Shown here: positions 52,670 to 62,310 of the stretch, piece after piece
How positions within the stretch are numbered: position 1 is the stretch's first letter
Layout: each line of letters opens with the position of its first letter
DNA from: Streptomyces spinosisporus
Lineage (GTDB): Bacteria > Actinomycetota > Actinomycetes > Streptomycetales > Streptomycetaceae
NCBI RefSeq assembly: GCF_022698145.1
Contig: NZ_JALDAX010000001.1
Span: 744,001 to 808,000, forward strand
Direction: 5' to 3'
Length of the DNA: 64,000 nucleotides
Translations under genes and position numbers: made by a program
The notes under the pieces: model-generated
Database searches by the model: none
Seen by the model: only the letters and a program-made list of their open reading frames with translations
What the model was told of the DNA's origin: nothing

Positions 52670-54037
52670 CTAGTGCCACAACTCCGCGTGCCGCCGGTGC
52701 GATTGCGTGAGGCCGTTCACGAAGAACCGGTCGTAGTACTCGCGTTCCACGTGGTGCGCCTGCAGCCAGACCCCGGGCACGTGGATCGCGTCCGTGTGGG
52801 CCGGGAAGCGGCGGTGGGTGCGGATGATGTACTCGCAGATGTCGCGGGCGCAGTCGATCACCCGCTCCTCGTACGCGCCGGCCTCCGCGAGATACCGCTG
52901 CCCGTAGTCCTCCTTGTAGATACGGGTGAAGACGTCCTTGTCGGTGTAGATCCCGCCGCTGCCGAACTTCGCGTCGATCACCGCGTCGACCGCGTCCGAC
53001 ATGGACTTGTGCGCGGGTGGACAGGCGGCGGCGATGAGGGGTTCGCCCTCCTTGGAGGTGAGCCCGACCGGGTGGGAGCGCAGGCTCGCGTACCTGGGCA
53101 GTGGGACGTGCCAGCGCCAGATGTCCGCGACCCGCCAACGCGGGGTGACGAAGGTGAAGCCGAGCATCCTGCCGTACGTCCGCGAGAACTTCGGGTCGCC
53201 CAGGGCGATCTGCGGGTTGACCGACGCGTGGATCCAGGCGCCGAGCCCCATGGCCTCCGCCGTCAGCATCAGGTTCTGCAGCAGCAGATCCGCCTCGATC
53301 TGGGTGCGCATCGGGCCGAGGGCGCCGAGGGGCAGCTTCAGATCGCCGTTCAGAAAGCCGCTGTCGACCCACTTCTTCACGCCCGCCGGCCGGTAGAAGT
53401 TGCGGTCGTCCACCAGGGTCGGGCGGGCTCCGTCCGGCTGGGTCAGCAGATACATCAGGGCGTTGATGTACTGGTGCGACAGATCCACCACCGGGAAGAA
53501 CACCGTCGTGCCGGGGAGGTTGGACAGGAAGCGGTTCGAGTCGAGGTAGGCCGGGAAGTCCCGCTGGTTCCGCGGTACGTCGAGCCGGTCGTCGAGGACC
53601 TTCACCTTGGAGCGGGCCGCCCGTGCCACCAACGTCTCGGCGTCGAAGGGGTCCTGGGGAGCGGGCGGCAGCTTGCGCAGAAAGTAGGTCCCCGCGTCGT
53701 TGATCATGAAGAAGTGGGTGCCCTGTGCGTTGTCCGGGCTGCCCGCCGTGCGGCCCGCCATGGTGAGGTTGGGCTTGGCCATGATGGGGGTGCCGTCGCG
53801 CGGATCCTCGAAGGGGCGGTCCGGCATGGTCAGGCCGGTGCAGCCGGTGATCGCGATCAGCAGCGCCTCCTCCAGTTCCGACAGCGGCTGCGGGGTGTGC
53901 GTGGAGCGGTGGCTCATCGACCCGGCGGGCACGGAGGCCCCCTGGCTGACCCGGTGGGTGCGCCGGTGCCAGACCGTGTCCAGCAGGGGCCGGCCGAGCA
54001 GGTCGGCCAGCCCCGGGTGTGCGTCGGCGCCGTTCAT
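52670..54037 (-). CDS. Nitroreductase-like protein
   Basis: A 455-residue protein that I recognise only loosely. The segment LLLQNLMLTAEAMGLGAWIH (about 250-269) is the characteristic helix of the nitroreductase/FMN fold, and KPNLTMAGRTAGSPDNAQGT with FFMINDAGTYFLRKL would be the N-terminal flavin-binding region. The protein is about twice the usual length, so extra domains are present. The ATG at 54037 overlaps the stop of the catalase/dioxygenase fusion gene (ATGA), so both are made together, probably as sequential redox steps on one substrate. An alternative would be a structural partner with no flavin. Confidence 0.5.
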   Translation of the reverse strand: MNGADAHPGLADLLGRPLLDTVWHRRTHRVSQGASVPAGSMSHRSTHTPQPLSELEEALLIAITGCTGLTMPDRPFEDPRDGTPIMAKPNLTMAGRTAGSPDNAQGTHFFMINDAGTYFLRKLPPAPQDPFDAETLVARAARSKVKVLDDRLDVPRNQRDFPAYLDSNRFLSNLPGTTVFFPVVDLSHQYINALMYLLTQPDGARPTLVDDRNFYRPAGVKKWVDSGFLNGDLKLPLGALGPMRTQIEADLLLQNLMLTAEAMGLGAWIHASVNPQIALGDPKFSRTYGRMLGFTFVTPRWRVADIWRWHVPLPRYASLRSHPVGLTSKEGEPLIAAACPPAHKSMSDAVDAVIDAKFGSGGIYTDKDVFTRIYKEDYGQRYLAEAGAYEERVIDCARDICEYIIRTHRRFPAHTDAIHVPGVWLQAHHVEREYYDRFFVNGLTQSHRRHAELWH

Positions 54038-56913
54038 TCACTGCCTCCGTCGACGCCCTCGTCGCCCGTCGGGCGCACGGTCCGCCACGGCGCGAACGCG
54101 CTCGCCCCGCGCGGCAGCAGCGCCGCCAGCTCCGGGCAGTGCCGTGTGATCACGGAGTTCATGCCGCCCCGCTCCACCCAGTCGAGGCCCAGCGGCGTGT
54201 ACACCTCGGGCCGGTAGTCGACGTTGAGGAACCGGTCGGACTGCAGACGCCGGCTCGCCATCAGGATGAAGACGCGGAACGCCGTGTCGCTGAAGCCGAA
54301 CCCGGTGGGCGGGTTCTCCCCGAACAGGCCGACGACGGTGTCGATCTCGTCGACCGAGCGGTAGACGTCCTTGAGCCGGGCCAGCGTCTCCGCGTTCTCG
54401 GTCAGCTCCTCGAAGGAGCGGATGCGCTGCTTGTGCAGGCCCTCGCGGAAGTCGTTGTAGCGCGGCACACCGCGCCGCCGGGTCCGTACGAGGTCCACCA
54501 CCGACAGATCGATGACCTCCCCGTCCCGCTCGAAGTGCTGCAGTGCGCGCGGGTAGTTGTGCAGGGTGATCGCGCCGGGGTGGGCGACGCCGAACGAGTA
54601 CAGGGTGTTCGCCAGACCCGTCTTGCGGATCTGCGTCTCCGCGGCCCCGCCCTGGATGTCGACGAAGCCCACCGTCTCCAGGCGCTGCCCGAAGTGGTGC
54701 TCGCGCAGCTCGAAGTCGTCCGGGATCAGCGGGTGCATGCGGTAGACGGTGACGAAGTCCTCGGTCAGCGAGTACGGCGCCGCGTGGTGGTCCGGCAGGG
54801 TCTTCGGGATGCCCTTCAAGGAGTGCGACTCGAACAGCCACAGGCCCAGCTGGTTGAGCCAACTGCGCGGCGGACCCTGCCAGTTGGTCTTCAGGGCGAT
54901 GTCGATCGCCTCGGTGGCGAGGATCGCCGGGGTCCACTCCACCGTGTGGATCTTCGCGATCAGCGCCGAGACGACGAGCCGGGCGGTCTGGTAGATCCGC
55001 TCCTCGCCCATCGAGGGGTACTCGGCGCGCAGCGCCGCGCACACCGCGTTGTGCTCACGGGCGAACAGCGTGTGCATGGCGCTCAGGCCCATCCACCAGT
55101 TGTCGTTGAAGCCGGTGAGCGGCACGCTGCCGTTGCCGCCGGCGGGCAGATGGCCGTCCTCCAGGCGGAGTTCGGCACGCCCCTCCGGCTCGCGCAGGAA
55201 GCGGGCGGTCCGCTCGTCCTCGCCGTACACCTCGGAACCGTCCCACCAGTGCGAGGCGGTGTTGCCGAACAGGATCGGCGGGCGGCCCGGCACCTCGATG
55301 CCCTCGTTCTCGGCGAACCGCATCACGTTCTCCTCGGGCCCGCCGGGAGTGTTGTGCCACGGCCCGCTGCCGGGCGGCATCGGCACCTCGACGCTGCGCT
55401 CGCCGGGCTTGAGGCGCCGGTGGTTGACCCAGTCGTGCACCTGGAACTGGATCCAGGCCGCGGCCAGCACATTGAGCGAGGTCGCGGGCACGAAGTTCTC
55501 GCGGTACAGCAACTGGCGGCTGACCGTGACCGGGTTGGGCGTGTCGAAGAGGTCGGGCCGGTAGTCCGGCTTGAGGTTGCGGCCGAAGGTGGCGCCCACC
55601 GAACCCATCCTGGGCGCCGACAGATCGTTGTACGTCCCGTCGTAGGACCGCTCGCCACGCAGCCGCTCGGGGATCGGTGCCGGCACTCGCTGGGCCTTCG
55701 GCGGCGCCTCGCGCGGCTCGGTGTCGATGAGGTTGAGCCTGCGCAGCACCCTGCGCAGGAACACCAGGTTCAGCAGGCTCAGCTGCAACGGCAGCCGGTG
55801 CCAGGGGACATACCGGTTCAGCAGGGCGAAGCCGGCCTCCATCGGGCGGGCGAGGACCCGGTTGCGCAGCGGCTCCTCGGTGACGAACCTCAGCCCGAGC
55901 CGGTGCGCGCTCGCCGCCTGGTACGCGGCCTTGCGGGCCCGGTTGATGTTGCCGAGCGGACGGAAGTCGTCCGTCGTGTACCAGGGGTTGAAGGCGAGGT
56001 CCTCGATCCGGCGCGCGGCCGCGCGGGCCTCGGCGGTGGTCAGGTCCTGGGCGGGAAGGGTGAGCCGGGCGACGGCGACCGCGGGCGCCACCGCGTCCTT
56101 CCACTCCACGGAGGCGTCCTCGACGGGAGTGCGCCGCTCGTCGACGAACCGCTGCACGCACAGGTCGTAGCTGACGTCCGCCTGCGCCAGCCGGCGCGTG
56201 AACTCGCGCTTCAGGGCGTCCGCGTCACGGCGGTCCGGGGCCGGAGCCGACGGGGTGCCGGGCGCGGGACGGAACAGGAACCGCACCGGTCCCGCCTCGC
56301 CCCACAGGATGGCGCCGCGGCTCCAGAAGGTCTCGTTGGCCAAGGAGTTGACGGTGTGCCGGGTGGCCGCCTGCACATTGCGGCGCATCCGGTTCGCGGT
56401 GCCGAGGCCTACGGCCAGCGGCAGCCTCACCAGCAGCCCGAACGCCTTCTGTGCCGGGGTGCGGGCCCCCGCCATGGCCTTGGCGAAGGCCACGAACTCC
56501 CGTGCGTCACGGGCGTGCGAGACGGGGTAGCCGGTCGCCAGCAGGTCGTGGCTCTCCTCCTGCGAGACCTGCACCCGCACGGCCGCCCCGCGCAGGTCGG
56601 GCGAGCCGTCGCCCTGCCGGATCCCGGAGGCGTTGGACAGCCGTACCAGCGCCGGATACTCGGCGCCCGGCTGCGCGAAGCCGGTGCGCAGCGCCGCGGG
56701 GAGGTCGTCGTGGAAGCGCAGCCGGGCGTTCTCCACGGCCACCGGCGCCTTGGCATGGAAGGTCCGGGCGATCCCGCCGCCCCCGGCCCGGGCGTTCTTG
56801 ACCTGCACCTTCATCAACTCGGCGGCCAGCCGCTCGAAGACCAGCCGCTCCGCTTCGGGACTGCCGCCTTCGTACCGTTCGTACTGCGGTTGTTGCTGCC
56901 CGGTCTCGGCCAT
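54034..56913 (-). CDS. Catalase-related domain fused to alpha-DOX/PGHS-like haem dioxygenase
   Basis: A 959-residue protein with two haem modules. Residues about 20-345 resemble minimal catalase/allene oxide synthase-like proteins: the distal His53 is in TFHAK, YPALVRLSNASG corresponds to the catalase V-R-F-S segment, and Tyr331 in KAAYQAASAHRLG is the expected proximal ligand. Residues about 410-950 match plant-type alpha-dioxygenase/cyclooxygenase: distal His493 in IQFQVHDW, catalytic Tyr724 and proximal His727 in VYRMHPL. The oxygenase would make a fatty-acid hydroperoxide and the catalase-like part could rearrange or cleave it, analogous to coral AOS-lipoxygenase fusions. The start is ATG 56913 with GAGGAA upstream; it is coupled to the nitroreductase-like gene. 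Confidence 0.85.
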   Translation of the reverse strand: MAETGQQQPQYERYEGGSPEAERLVFERLAAELMKVQVKNARAGGGGIARTFHAKAPVAVENARLRFHDDLPAALRTGFAQPGAEYPALVRLSNASGIRQGDGSPDLRGAAVRVQVSQEESHDLLATGYPVSHARDAREFVAFAKAMAGARTPAQKAFGLLVRLPLAVGLGTANRMRRNVQAATRHTVNSLANETFWSRGAILWGEAGPVRFLFRPAPGTPSAPAPDRRDADALKREFTRRLAQADVSYDLCVQRFVDERRTPVEDASVEWKDAVAPAVAVARLTLPAQDLTTAEARAAARRIEDLAFNPWYTTDDFRPLGNINRARKAAYQAASAHRLGLRFVTEEPLRNRVLARPMEAGFALLNRYVPWHRLPLQLSLLNLVFLRRVLRRLNLIDTEPREAPPKAQRVPAPIPERLRGERSYDGTYNDLSAPRMGSVGATFGRNLKPDYRPDLFDTPNPVTVSRQLLYRENFVPATSLNVLAAAWIQFQVHDWVNHRRLKPGERSVEVPMPPGSGPWHNTPGGPEENVMRFAENEGIEVPGRPPILFGNTASHWWDGSEVYGEDERTARFLREPEGRAELRLEDGHLPAGGNGSVPLTGFNDNWWMGLSAMHTLFAREHNAVCAALRAEYPSMGEERIYQTARLVVSALIAKIHTVEWTPAILATEAIDIALKTNWQGPPRSWLNQLGLWLFESHSLKGIPKTLPDHHAAPYSLTEDFVTVYRMHPLIPDDFELREHHFGQRLETVGFVDIQGGAAETQIRKTGLANTLYSFGVAHPGAITLHNYPRALQHFERDGEVIDLSVVDLVRTRRRGVPRYNDFREGLHKQRIRSFEELTENAETLARLKDVYRSVDEIDTVVGLFGENPPTGFGFSDTAFRVFILMASRRLQSDRFLNVDYRPEVYTPLGLDWVERGGMNSVITRHCPELAALLPRGASAFAPWRTVRPTGDEGVDGGSE

Positions 56914-57235
56914 GGGTCAATTCCTCACGTACGGCTACGTACGGGACAGGGCCCTGCACGCTACCGGCGGCTCCGGGCGCCCGACAGCGGTGGTTCGCGC
57001 CGATGTGCGCCATCTTGCGCACCATGCGAACACGACCCCGCAGGGCGGCATGTGGGCCGGTCAGCCGGGCGGGCGGGCGAGCCGTGACGTCCCGTGTCCG
57101 TACCGTGCGCGCCGGTGCTCCCCAGCAACCCCATCCGGCGCCCCCGCCATGGCCGGGGAACGACTCCCGCTCGGTTGACGGCGCACAGGGCCGGTGGTGT
57201 GCTCACGACTCGCCGAAACCCGGGGGAGGTCCCAG
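56914..57235. promoter_or_regulatory. Divergent intergenic region with direct and inverted repeats
   Basis: The 322-base region separates the dioxygenase fusion gene from the lipase gene and contains no convincing gene. The octamer ACGTACGG occurs twice, 10 bases apart (56927-56934 and 56937-56944), just upstream of the dioxygenase start. GTGCGC-N6-GCGCAC (57005-57022) is a perfect inverted repeat and a good operator candidate. No recognisable promoter consensus was found. Confidence 0.5.
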
Positions 57236-58561
57236 ATGCGGGACACATTCGTCAAAGGGCCCGGCTACACCGCGCTGCGCCCGTGCAAACCGACAACCGA
57301 TCCGAGCAGTTTCCCGGTCTACCCCGACCTGGTGGAACGGCTCGTCGAGGACAAACAGCAGCCCGACCGGGACGGCATCGTGCCGCACGTCCTGGCGACC
57401 TGCGCCGCCTACGCGTACGCCGGGTTCGAGCAGCGCAGCGACCCGGAGACCCTCTCCATGATCATGACGCGGCTCGGCCTGGAGGAGAACGAGTGCCGGG
57501 TCTTCGAGCAGCGCGTAAACGCCATGTACATCGCCTCCGCCGCCTATCTGATCCAGGACAAGGACCGCAGGGTCGCGATCCTGTGCTACCGCGGCACCCA
57601 GCCCGAGGACATCATCAGCATCCTCACCGACGCCGACGTACGGCCGGAAATGCTGGCCGTCGAACTGGAGGGCAGGCGGTACGAGGTCCACGCCGGCTTC
57701 TACCGCAACGTCCGCGCCACCCGCCATCTGATCGTCGAGGCCCTGGAACGCGCCGTGCGCGGCCACTCCCTGGACCCGACGGAGCAGGGCACGCGCGGCG
57801 GCGGCCTGGAGGCGCTGTACATCACCGGGCACAGCCTCGGCGCGGCCATGGCCGCGATCATGGCGATCACGCTGGTGCACGAGCCGCGCTACCGGCACAT
57901 CGCCGAACGCCTCAAGGGCGTCTACACCTTCGGCCAGCCCATGGTCGGCGGCCCCGACCTGGCCCGCGCCTGCGAGGAGACCCCCGGCCCGCTCGACACG
58001 CATCTGCTGCGCGACCGGCTGATCCGCTACATCTTCGACCGGGACATCGTCCCCGCCCTGCCGCCGCGGCCCGTCGGCCCCTACGCCCCCTTCGGCCGGG
58101 AGTTCCACTACCGCAGGCGGCACGGGTCCCTCGACGCGGCGCTCGGCTTCGCCGCCGACTCGGCGATTCAGGCGCTGACCCTGCCGGGCGACGTCCTGCG
58201 CACGCTCGGCGACCGCGACTGGGGCGGCCTGCTGCTGCGGGTCACCGAAGGGGTACGGCGCTCCGCGCGGCCCCTGCTGCGCGCCGGTGACGGCGGCAGC
58301 TGGCCGTGGCCAGCTGGAAGAGCCGGCCGTCCGACGCGGGCAGGCCGAGGTACCGGGCCGTCAGCACCCGCAGGAAGTGGCCGTGCGCCACCAGGATCAC
58401 GTCGCCGTCGGGCAGGACCCCGGCCACGCGGGACAGCACGCGGTCGGCGCGCCGGCCGATCTCGTCCGGCGACTCGCCCGGGTGCCCGTCGGGACCGGGC
58501 GGCACCCCGTCGGTCCACAGGTCCCAGCCGGGGCGGCTGCGGTGGATCTCGACGGAGGTGA
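57236..58561 (+). CDS. Class 3 lipase-like alpha/beta hydrolase with run-on C-terminus
   Basis: A 441-residue protein from ATG 57236 with GGGGGAGG upstream. The nucleophile elbow is TGHSLGAAMA (Ser about residue 199), and CYRGTQPEDI corresponds to the oxyanion strand of class 3 lipases. FGQPMVGGPDLA and DIVPALPP carry the later family features, including a likely catalytic Asp. Homology-like sequence ends near residue 355 (RSARPLLRAG). The rest is Arg/Gly/Pro-rich translation antisense to the phosphatase gene, which indicates that the natural stop has been lost, probably through deletion between the convergent genes. Confidence 0.82.
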   Translation: MRDTFVKGPGYTALRPCKPTTDPSSFPVYPDLVERLVEDKQQPDRDGIVPHVLATCAAYAYAGFEQRSDPETLSMIMTRLGLEENECRVFEQRVNAMYIASAAYLIQDKDRRVAILCYRGTQPEDIISILTDADVRPEMLAVELEGRRYEVHAGFYRNVRATRHLIVEALERAVRGHSLDPTEQGTRGGGLEALYITGHSLGAAMAAIMAITLVHEPRYRHIAERLKGVYTFGQPMVGGPDLARACEETPGPLDTHLLRDRLIRYIFDRDIVPALPPRPVGPYAPFGREFHYRRRHGSLDAALGFAADSAIQALTLPGDVLRTLGDRDWGGLLLRVTEGVRRSARPLLRAGDGGSWPWPAGRAGRPTRAGRGTGPSAPAGSGRAPPGSRRRRAGPRPRGTARGRRAGRSRPATRPGARRDRAAPRRSTGPSRGGCGGSRRR

Positions 58562-58823
58562 TGCCCTCGTAGCCGCCGTAGTCCCATTCATGCAGATCGG
58601 GGTCGGCGGTGGTGCCCGCCAGGCCCGCGAGTTCGGCGGTGCGTACGGCGCGGCCGAGCGGGCTGGTCAGGGCGAGTGCGTAGGTCCGCTGCGAGAGGAG
58701 GGGAGCGAGCGACTTGGCCTGCTGCTCACCGCGCTCGGTCAGGGGCAGGTCGGTGAAGCTGGTGTGCTGTCCCGACACGCTCCACTCCGTCTCGCCGTGG
58801 CGGACCAGGAGAAGGTCCCCCAC
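58242..58823 (-). CDS. Histidine phosphatase (phosphoglycerate-mutase-like), 3'-altered
   Basis: A 193-residue protein from GTG 58823. The catalytic LVRHGETEWS motif is at residues 6-15, and ILVAHGHFLRVL contains the second His; HEWDYGGYEG is also typical. The homologous part ends in GRLFQLATAS; the following 18 residues (CRRHRRAAGAARSAVPLR) are unlike the family, which normally continues with a last strand ending in a WN-type motif. The tail overlaps the end of the lipase gene. The catalytic core seems intact. It starts 7 bases after the gnd stop and is the last gene of the pentose-phosphate operon. Confidence 0.88.
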   Translation of the reverse strand: MGDLLLVRHGETEWSVSGQHTSFTDLPLTERGEQQAKSLAPLLSQRTYALALTSPLGRAVRTAELAGLAGTTADPDLHEWDYGGYEGITSVEIHRSRPGWDLWTDGVPPGPDGHPGESPDEIGRRADRVLSRVAGVLPDGDVILVAHGHFLRVLTARYLGLPASDGRLFQLATASCRRHRRAAGAARSAVPLR

Positions 58824-58830
58824 GGTGTGC

Positions 58831-59709
58831 CTACTTCTTCGACTCGACGGCGTGCCCGCCGAACTGGTTGCGCAGTGCCGCGATCATCTTCATCTGCGGG
58901 GAGTCGTCCTGCCGGGAGGAGAACCGCGCGAAGAGGGAGGCGGTGATCGTGGGCAGCGGGACGGCGTTGTCGATGGCCGCCTCGACCGTCCAGCGGCCCT
59001 CGCCGGAGTCCTGTGCGAAGCCCTTCAGCTTGTCCAGGTGCTCGTCCTCGTCCAGGGCGTTGACCGCGAGGTCCAGCAGCCAGGAGCGGATGACCGTGCC
59101 GTCCTGCCAGGAGCGGAAGACCTCGCGGACGCTGTCCACCGAGTCGATCTTCTCCAGCAGCTCCCAGCCCTCGGCGTAGGCCTGCATCATGGCGTACTCG
59201 ATGCCGTTGTGGACCATCTTGGAGAAGTGCCCGGCGCCGACCTTGCCCGCGTGGACATAGCCGTACGGGCCCTCCGGCTTGAGCGCCTCGAAGATCGGCT
59301 GGAGCCGCTCGACGTGCTGCTTGTCGCCGCCGACCATGAGCGCGTAGCCGTTCTGCAGACCCCACACACCGCCGGAGACACCGGCGTCGACGAAGCCGAT
59401 GTCCTTGGCGCCCAGCTCCGAGGCGTGCTTCTCGTCGTCCGTCCAGCGGGAGTTGCCGCCGTCGACGACCGTGTCGCCGGGGGACAGCAGGGTGCCAAGC
59501 TCGTCGACGACCGACTGGGTGGCGGCGCCCGCCGGCACCATCACCCAGACCACGCGCGGGGCTTCGAGCTTGTCGACCAGGTCGGCCAGGCTCTCCGCGT
59601 CGGAGAGGTCGGGGTTGCGGTCGTAGCCGATGACGGTGTGGCCGGCGCGGCGGATCCGCTCGCGCATGTTGCCGCCCATCTTGCCGAGCCCGATGAGTCC
59701 GATCTGCAT
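58831..59709 (-). CDS. gnd: 6-phosphogluconate dehydrogenase, short form
   Basis: A 292-residue dehydrogenase from ATG 59709. The Rossmann motif is GLIGLGKMGGNM, and the catalytic region reads AGHFSKMVHNGIEYAMMQAY with the general base Lys and the Asn of the family. It decarboxylates 6-phosphogluconate to ribulose 5-phosphate. It is the short (about 300 residue) YqeC/GndA type that lacks the long C-terminal extension of the E. coli enzyme and is often NAD-preferring; the cofactor cannot be decided here. It is separated from pgi by two bases and follows zwf and opcA in a glucose-6-phosphate oxidation operon. Confidence 0.93.
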   Translation of the reverse strand: MQIGLIGLGKMGGNMRERIRRAGHTVIGYDRNPDLSDAESLADLVDKLEAPRVVWVMVPAGAATQSVVDELGTLLSPGDTVVDGGNSRWTDDEKHASELGAKDIGFVDAGVSGGVWGLQNGYALMVGGDKQHVERLQPIFEALKPEGPYGYVHAGKVGAGHFSKMVHNGIEYAMMQAYAEGWELLEKIDSVDSVREVFRSWQDGTVIRSWLLDLAVNALDEDEHLDKLKGFAQDSGEGRWTVEAAIDNAVPLPTITASLFARFSSRQDDSPQMKMIAALRNQFGGHAVESKK

Positions 59710-59711
59710 GG

Positions 59712-61382
59712 TCAGTTCACTTCCTTGAGCTCGCGGTACGCGGCCACGAGAGCGCTGGTGGAGGGGTCGAGACCGGGGACGTCGGCGCCCTCGGTCAGGG
59801 CGGGTTCGACGCGCTTGGCGAGCACCTTGCCGAGCTCGACGCCCCACTGGTCGAAGGAGTCGATGTTCCAGACGGCGCCCTGGACGAACACCTTGTGCTC
59901 GTAGAGGGCGATCAGCTGGCCGAGGACCGACGGGGTCAGCTCGCGCGCCAGGATCGTCGTCGTCGGGTGGTTGCCCAGGAAGGTGCGGTGCGGCACCTGC
60001 TCCTCGGGGACGCCCTCCGCGCGCACCTCCTCGGCGGTCTTGCCGAAGGCGAGCGCCTGGCCCTGGGCGAACAGGTTCGCCATCAACAGGTCGTGCTGCG
60101 CCTTGAGTTCACCGCTCAGCTCGTCCGCCGGACGGGCGAAGCCGATCAGGTCGGCGGGGATCAGCCGGGTGCCCTGGTGGATCAGCTGGTAGTAGGCGTG
60201 CTGGCCGTTGGTGCCGGGCGTGCCCCACACCACCGGGCCGGTCTCCCAGCCCACGGCCTGGCCGTCGCGGTCGACCGACTTGCCGTTGGACTCCATGTCC
60301 AGCTGCTGCAGATAGGCGGTGAACTTCGACAGATAGTGGCTGTACGGCAGCACGGCATGCGTCTCGGCGCCGAGGAAGTTGCCGTACCAGATGCCCAACA
60401 GGCCCAGGATCAGCGGGGCGTTGGCCTCGGCGGGCGCGTTCTTGAAGTGCTCGTCGACGATGCGGAACCCGTCGAGCATCTCGCGGAAGCGGTCCGGGCC
60501 GATGGCGATCATCAGGGACAGGCCGATCGCCGAGTCGTAGGAGTAGCGGCCGCCGACCCAGTCCCAGAACTCGAACATGTTGTCCGGGTCGATACCGAAC
60601 TCGGCGACCTTCCCGGCGTTCGTCGACAGCGCCACGAAGTGCTTGGCGACCGCCTTCTCCTCGCCGAGCCCGCCGGGGCCGTTCAGCAGCCAGGAGCGGG
60701 CCGAGGTGGCGTTGGTGATGGTCTCGATCGTGGTGAAGGTCTTGGAGGCGACGATGAACAGCGTCTCGGCCGGGTCCAGGTCGCGGACCGCCTCGTGCAG
60801 ATCGGCGCCGTCGACGTTGGAGACGAAGCGGAACGTCAACTCCCGTGCCGTGAAGGTGCGCAGGGCCTCGTACGCCATCGCGGGGCCGAGGTCGGAGCCG
60901 CCGATGCCGATGTTGACGACGTTCTTGATGCGCTTGCCGGTGTGCCCAGTCCACGCGCCGGAGCGGACCCGGTCGGCGAAGCCGGCCATCTTGTCGAGCA
61001 CGGCGTGCACACCCGGCACGACGTTCTCCCCGTCGACCTCGATCACCGCGTCCCGGGGGGCGCGCAGCGCGGTGTGCAGCACGGCGCGGTCCTCGGTGAC
61101 GTTGATCTTCTCGCCGCGGAACATGGCGTCGCGCAGGGCGAACACATCGGTGGCGGCGGCCAGTTCCTGCAGCAGGGCGAGGGTCTCGTCGTTGATCAGA
61201 TGCTTGGAGTAGTCGATGCGCAGATCGCCGACGCGCACCACATACCGCTCGGCGCGCGAGGGGTCCGCCTCGAACAGCTCACGCAGCCGCGGGCGTTGCA
61301 GCGCCTCCTGGCGGTGGTTCTGCAGGGCCGTCCACTGGGGGCGCCGGGTGAGCCGGGGGGAGTCGGCCGAAGAGTCGGGCAT
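59712..61382 (-). CDS. pgi: Glucose-6-phosphate isomerase
   Basis: A 556-residue enzyme of the long eukaryote/E. coli-like type. Signature sequences are [18 protein letters not shown] and [17 protein letters not shown], and the second PGI signature region is around [18 protein letters not shown]. It interconverts glucose 6-phosphate and fructose 6-phosphate, here with the oxidative pentose phosphate enzymes. ATG 61382 lies one base after the opcA stop, so the genes are coupled. Confidence 0.96.
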   Translation of the reverse strand: MPDSSADSPRLTRRPQWTALQNHRQEALQRPRLRELFEADPSRAERYVVRVGDLRIDYSKHLINDETLALLQELAAATDVFALRDAMFRGEKINVTEDRAVLHTALRAPRDAVIEVDGENVVPGVHAVLDKMAGFADRVRSGAWTGHTGKRIKNVVNIGIGGSDLGPAMAYEALRTFTARELTFRFVSNVDGADLHEAVRDLDPAETLFIVASKTFTTIETITNATSARSWLLNGPGGLGEEKAVAKHFVALSTNAGKVAEFGIDPDNMFEFWDWVGGRYSYDSAIGLSLMIAIGPDRFREMLDGFRIVDEHFKNAPAEANAPLILGLLGIWYGNFLGAETHAVLPYSHYLSKFTAYLQQLDMESNGKSVDRDGQAVGWETGPVVWGTPGTNGQHAYYQLIHQGTRLIPADLIGFARPADELSGELKAQHDLLMANLFAQGQALAFGKTAEEVRAEGVPEEQVPHRTFLGNHPTTTILARELTPSVLGQLIALYEHKVFVQGAVWNIDSFDQWGVELGKVLAKRVEPALTEGADVPGLDPSTSALVAAYRELKEVN

Positions 61383-61383
61383 G

Positions 61384-62310
61384 TCAGACGGTCTCCTTGG
61401 TGGCCTCGCCGCGCAGGGCGACGGCGTACATCTCGTCGGCGTCGAGGCGGCGGAGCTCCTCGGCGATGAGTTCGGACATGGTGCGCACCTTCAGCGCGAG
61501 GGTGCGCGAGGGCTGGTCCGGGAGGGTCAGCGTGGCCAGCGGGCCCTCGGGCCGGTCGATGACGATCTCGCCCTGCTCGGTGCCCAGGCGGACGGCGGTC
61601 ACCACCGGGCCTGCCGTGACGACACGGTCGATCCGCACGTTCAGCCGGGCCTCCAGCCAGCGCGCCAGCAGCTCGGCGGCCGGGTTCTCGGCCTCGGCCT
61701 CCACGGCCCCCGACACGATCCTCGTCCGGGCCTGGTCCAGGGCCGCTGCCAGCATCGAGCGCCACGGCGTCAGCCGGGTCCAGGCGAGGTCGGTGTCACC
61801 GGGGGCGTAGGAACGGGCCCGCTGCTCCAAGGACTCCAGCGGGTTCGCGACGGCGTAGAGATCGGTGATCCTGCGTTGCGCGAGGGCGCCGAGCGGGTCC
61901 TTGGCGGGCACGTCGGGGGCGTCCACCGGCCACCACACGACGACCGGCGCGTCCGGCAGCAGCAGCGGCAGCACCACCGAGTCGGCGTGGTCGGACACCT
62001 CGCCGTAGGTGCGCAGCACGACCGTCTCGCCGGTGCCCGCGTCGGAGCCGACGCGCACCTCGGCGTCCAGTTTGGAGGCGACGCGGTCGCGCGGGGTGCG
62101 GGCCTGGCGCCGGATGACGACCAGGGTGCGCGAGGGATGCTCGTGCGAGGCCTCCTCCGCGGCCTTGATCGCGTCGTAGGCGTTCTCCTCGTCCGTGACG
62201 ATCACCATCGTCAGGACCATGCCCACGGCGGGGGTGCCGAGCGCCCGGCGCCCCTGCACCAGCGCCTTGTTGATCTTGCTTGCCGTGGTGTCGGTCAGGT
62301 CGATCTTCAT
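61384..62310 (-). CDS. opcA: OpcA, glucose-6-phosphate dehydrogenase assembly protein
   Basis: A 308-residue protein. It starts [20 protein letters not shown] and carries [20 protein letters not shown] and [11 protein letters not shown], the conserved stretches of the OpcA family. OpcA promotes assembly and redox activation of Zwf in cyanobacteria and is encoded next to zwf in actinobacteria, as here. The ATG overlaps the zwf stop (ATGA). No catalytic function is expected. Confidence 0.95.
   Translation of the reverse strand: MKIDLTDTTASKINKALVQGRRALGTPAVGMVLTMVIVTDEENAYDAIKAAEEASHEHPSRTLVVIRRQARTPRDRVASKLDAEVRVGSDAGTGETVVLRTYGEVSDHADSVVLPLLLPDAPVVVWWPVDAPDVPAKDPLGALAQRRITDLYAVANPLESLEQRARSYAPGDTDLAWTRLTPWRSMLAAALDQARTRIVSGAVEAEAENPAAELLARWLEARLNVRIDRVVTAGPVVTAVRLGTEQGEIVIDRPEGPLATLTLPDQPSRTLALKVRTMSELIAEELRRLDADEMYAVALRGEATKETV

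Noticed and set aside
54019..57087. Long plus-strand open frame of 1022 codons opposite the dioxygenase fusion
   Set aside because: Composition is Arg/Val/His-rich without motifs; the opposite strand has complete haem-enzyme motifs.
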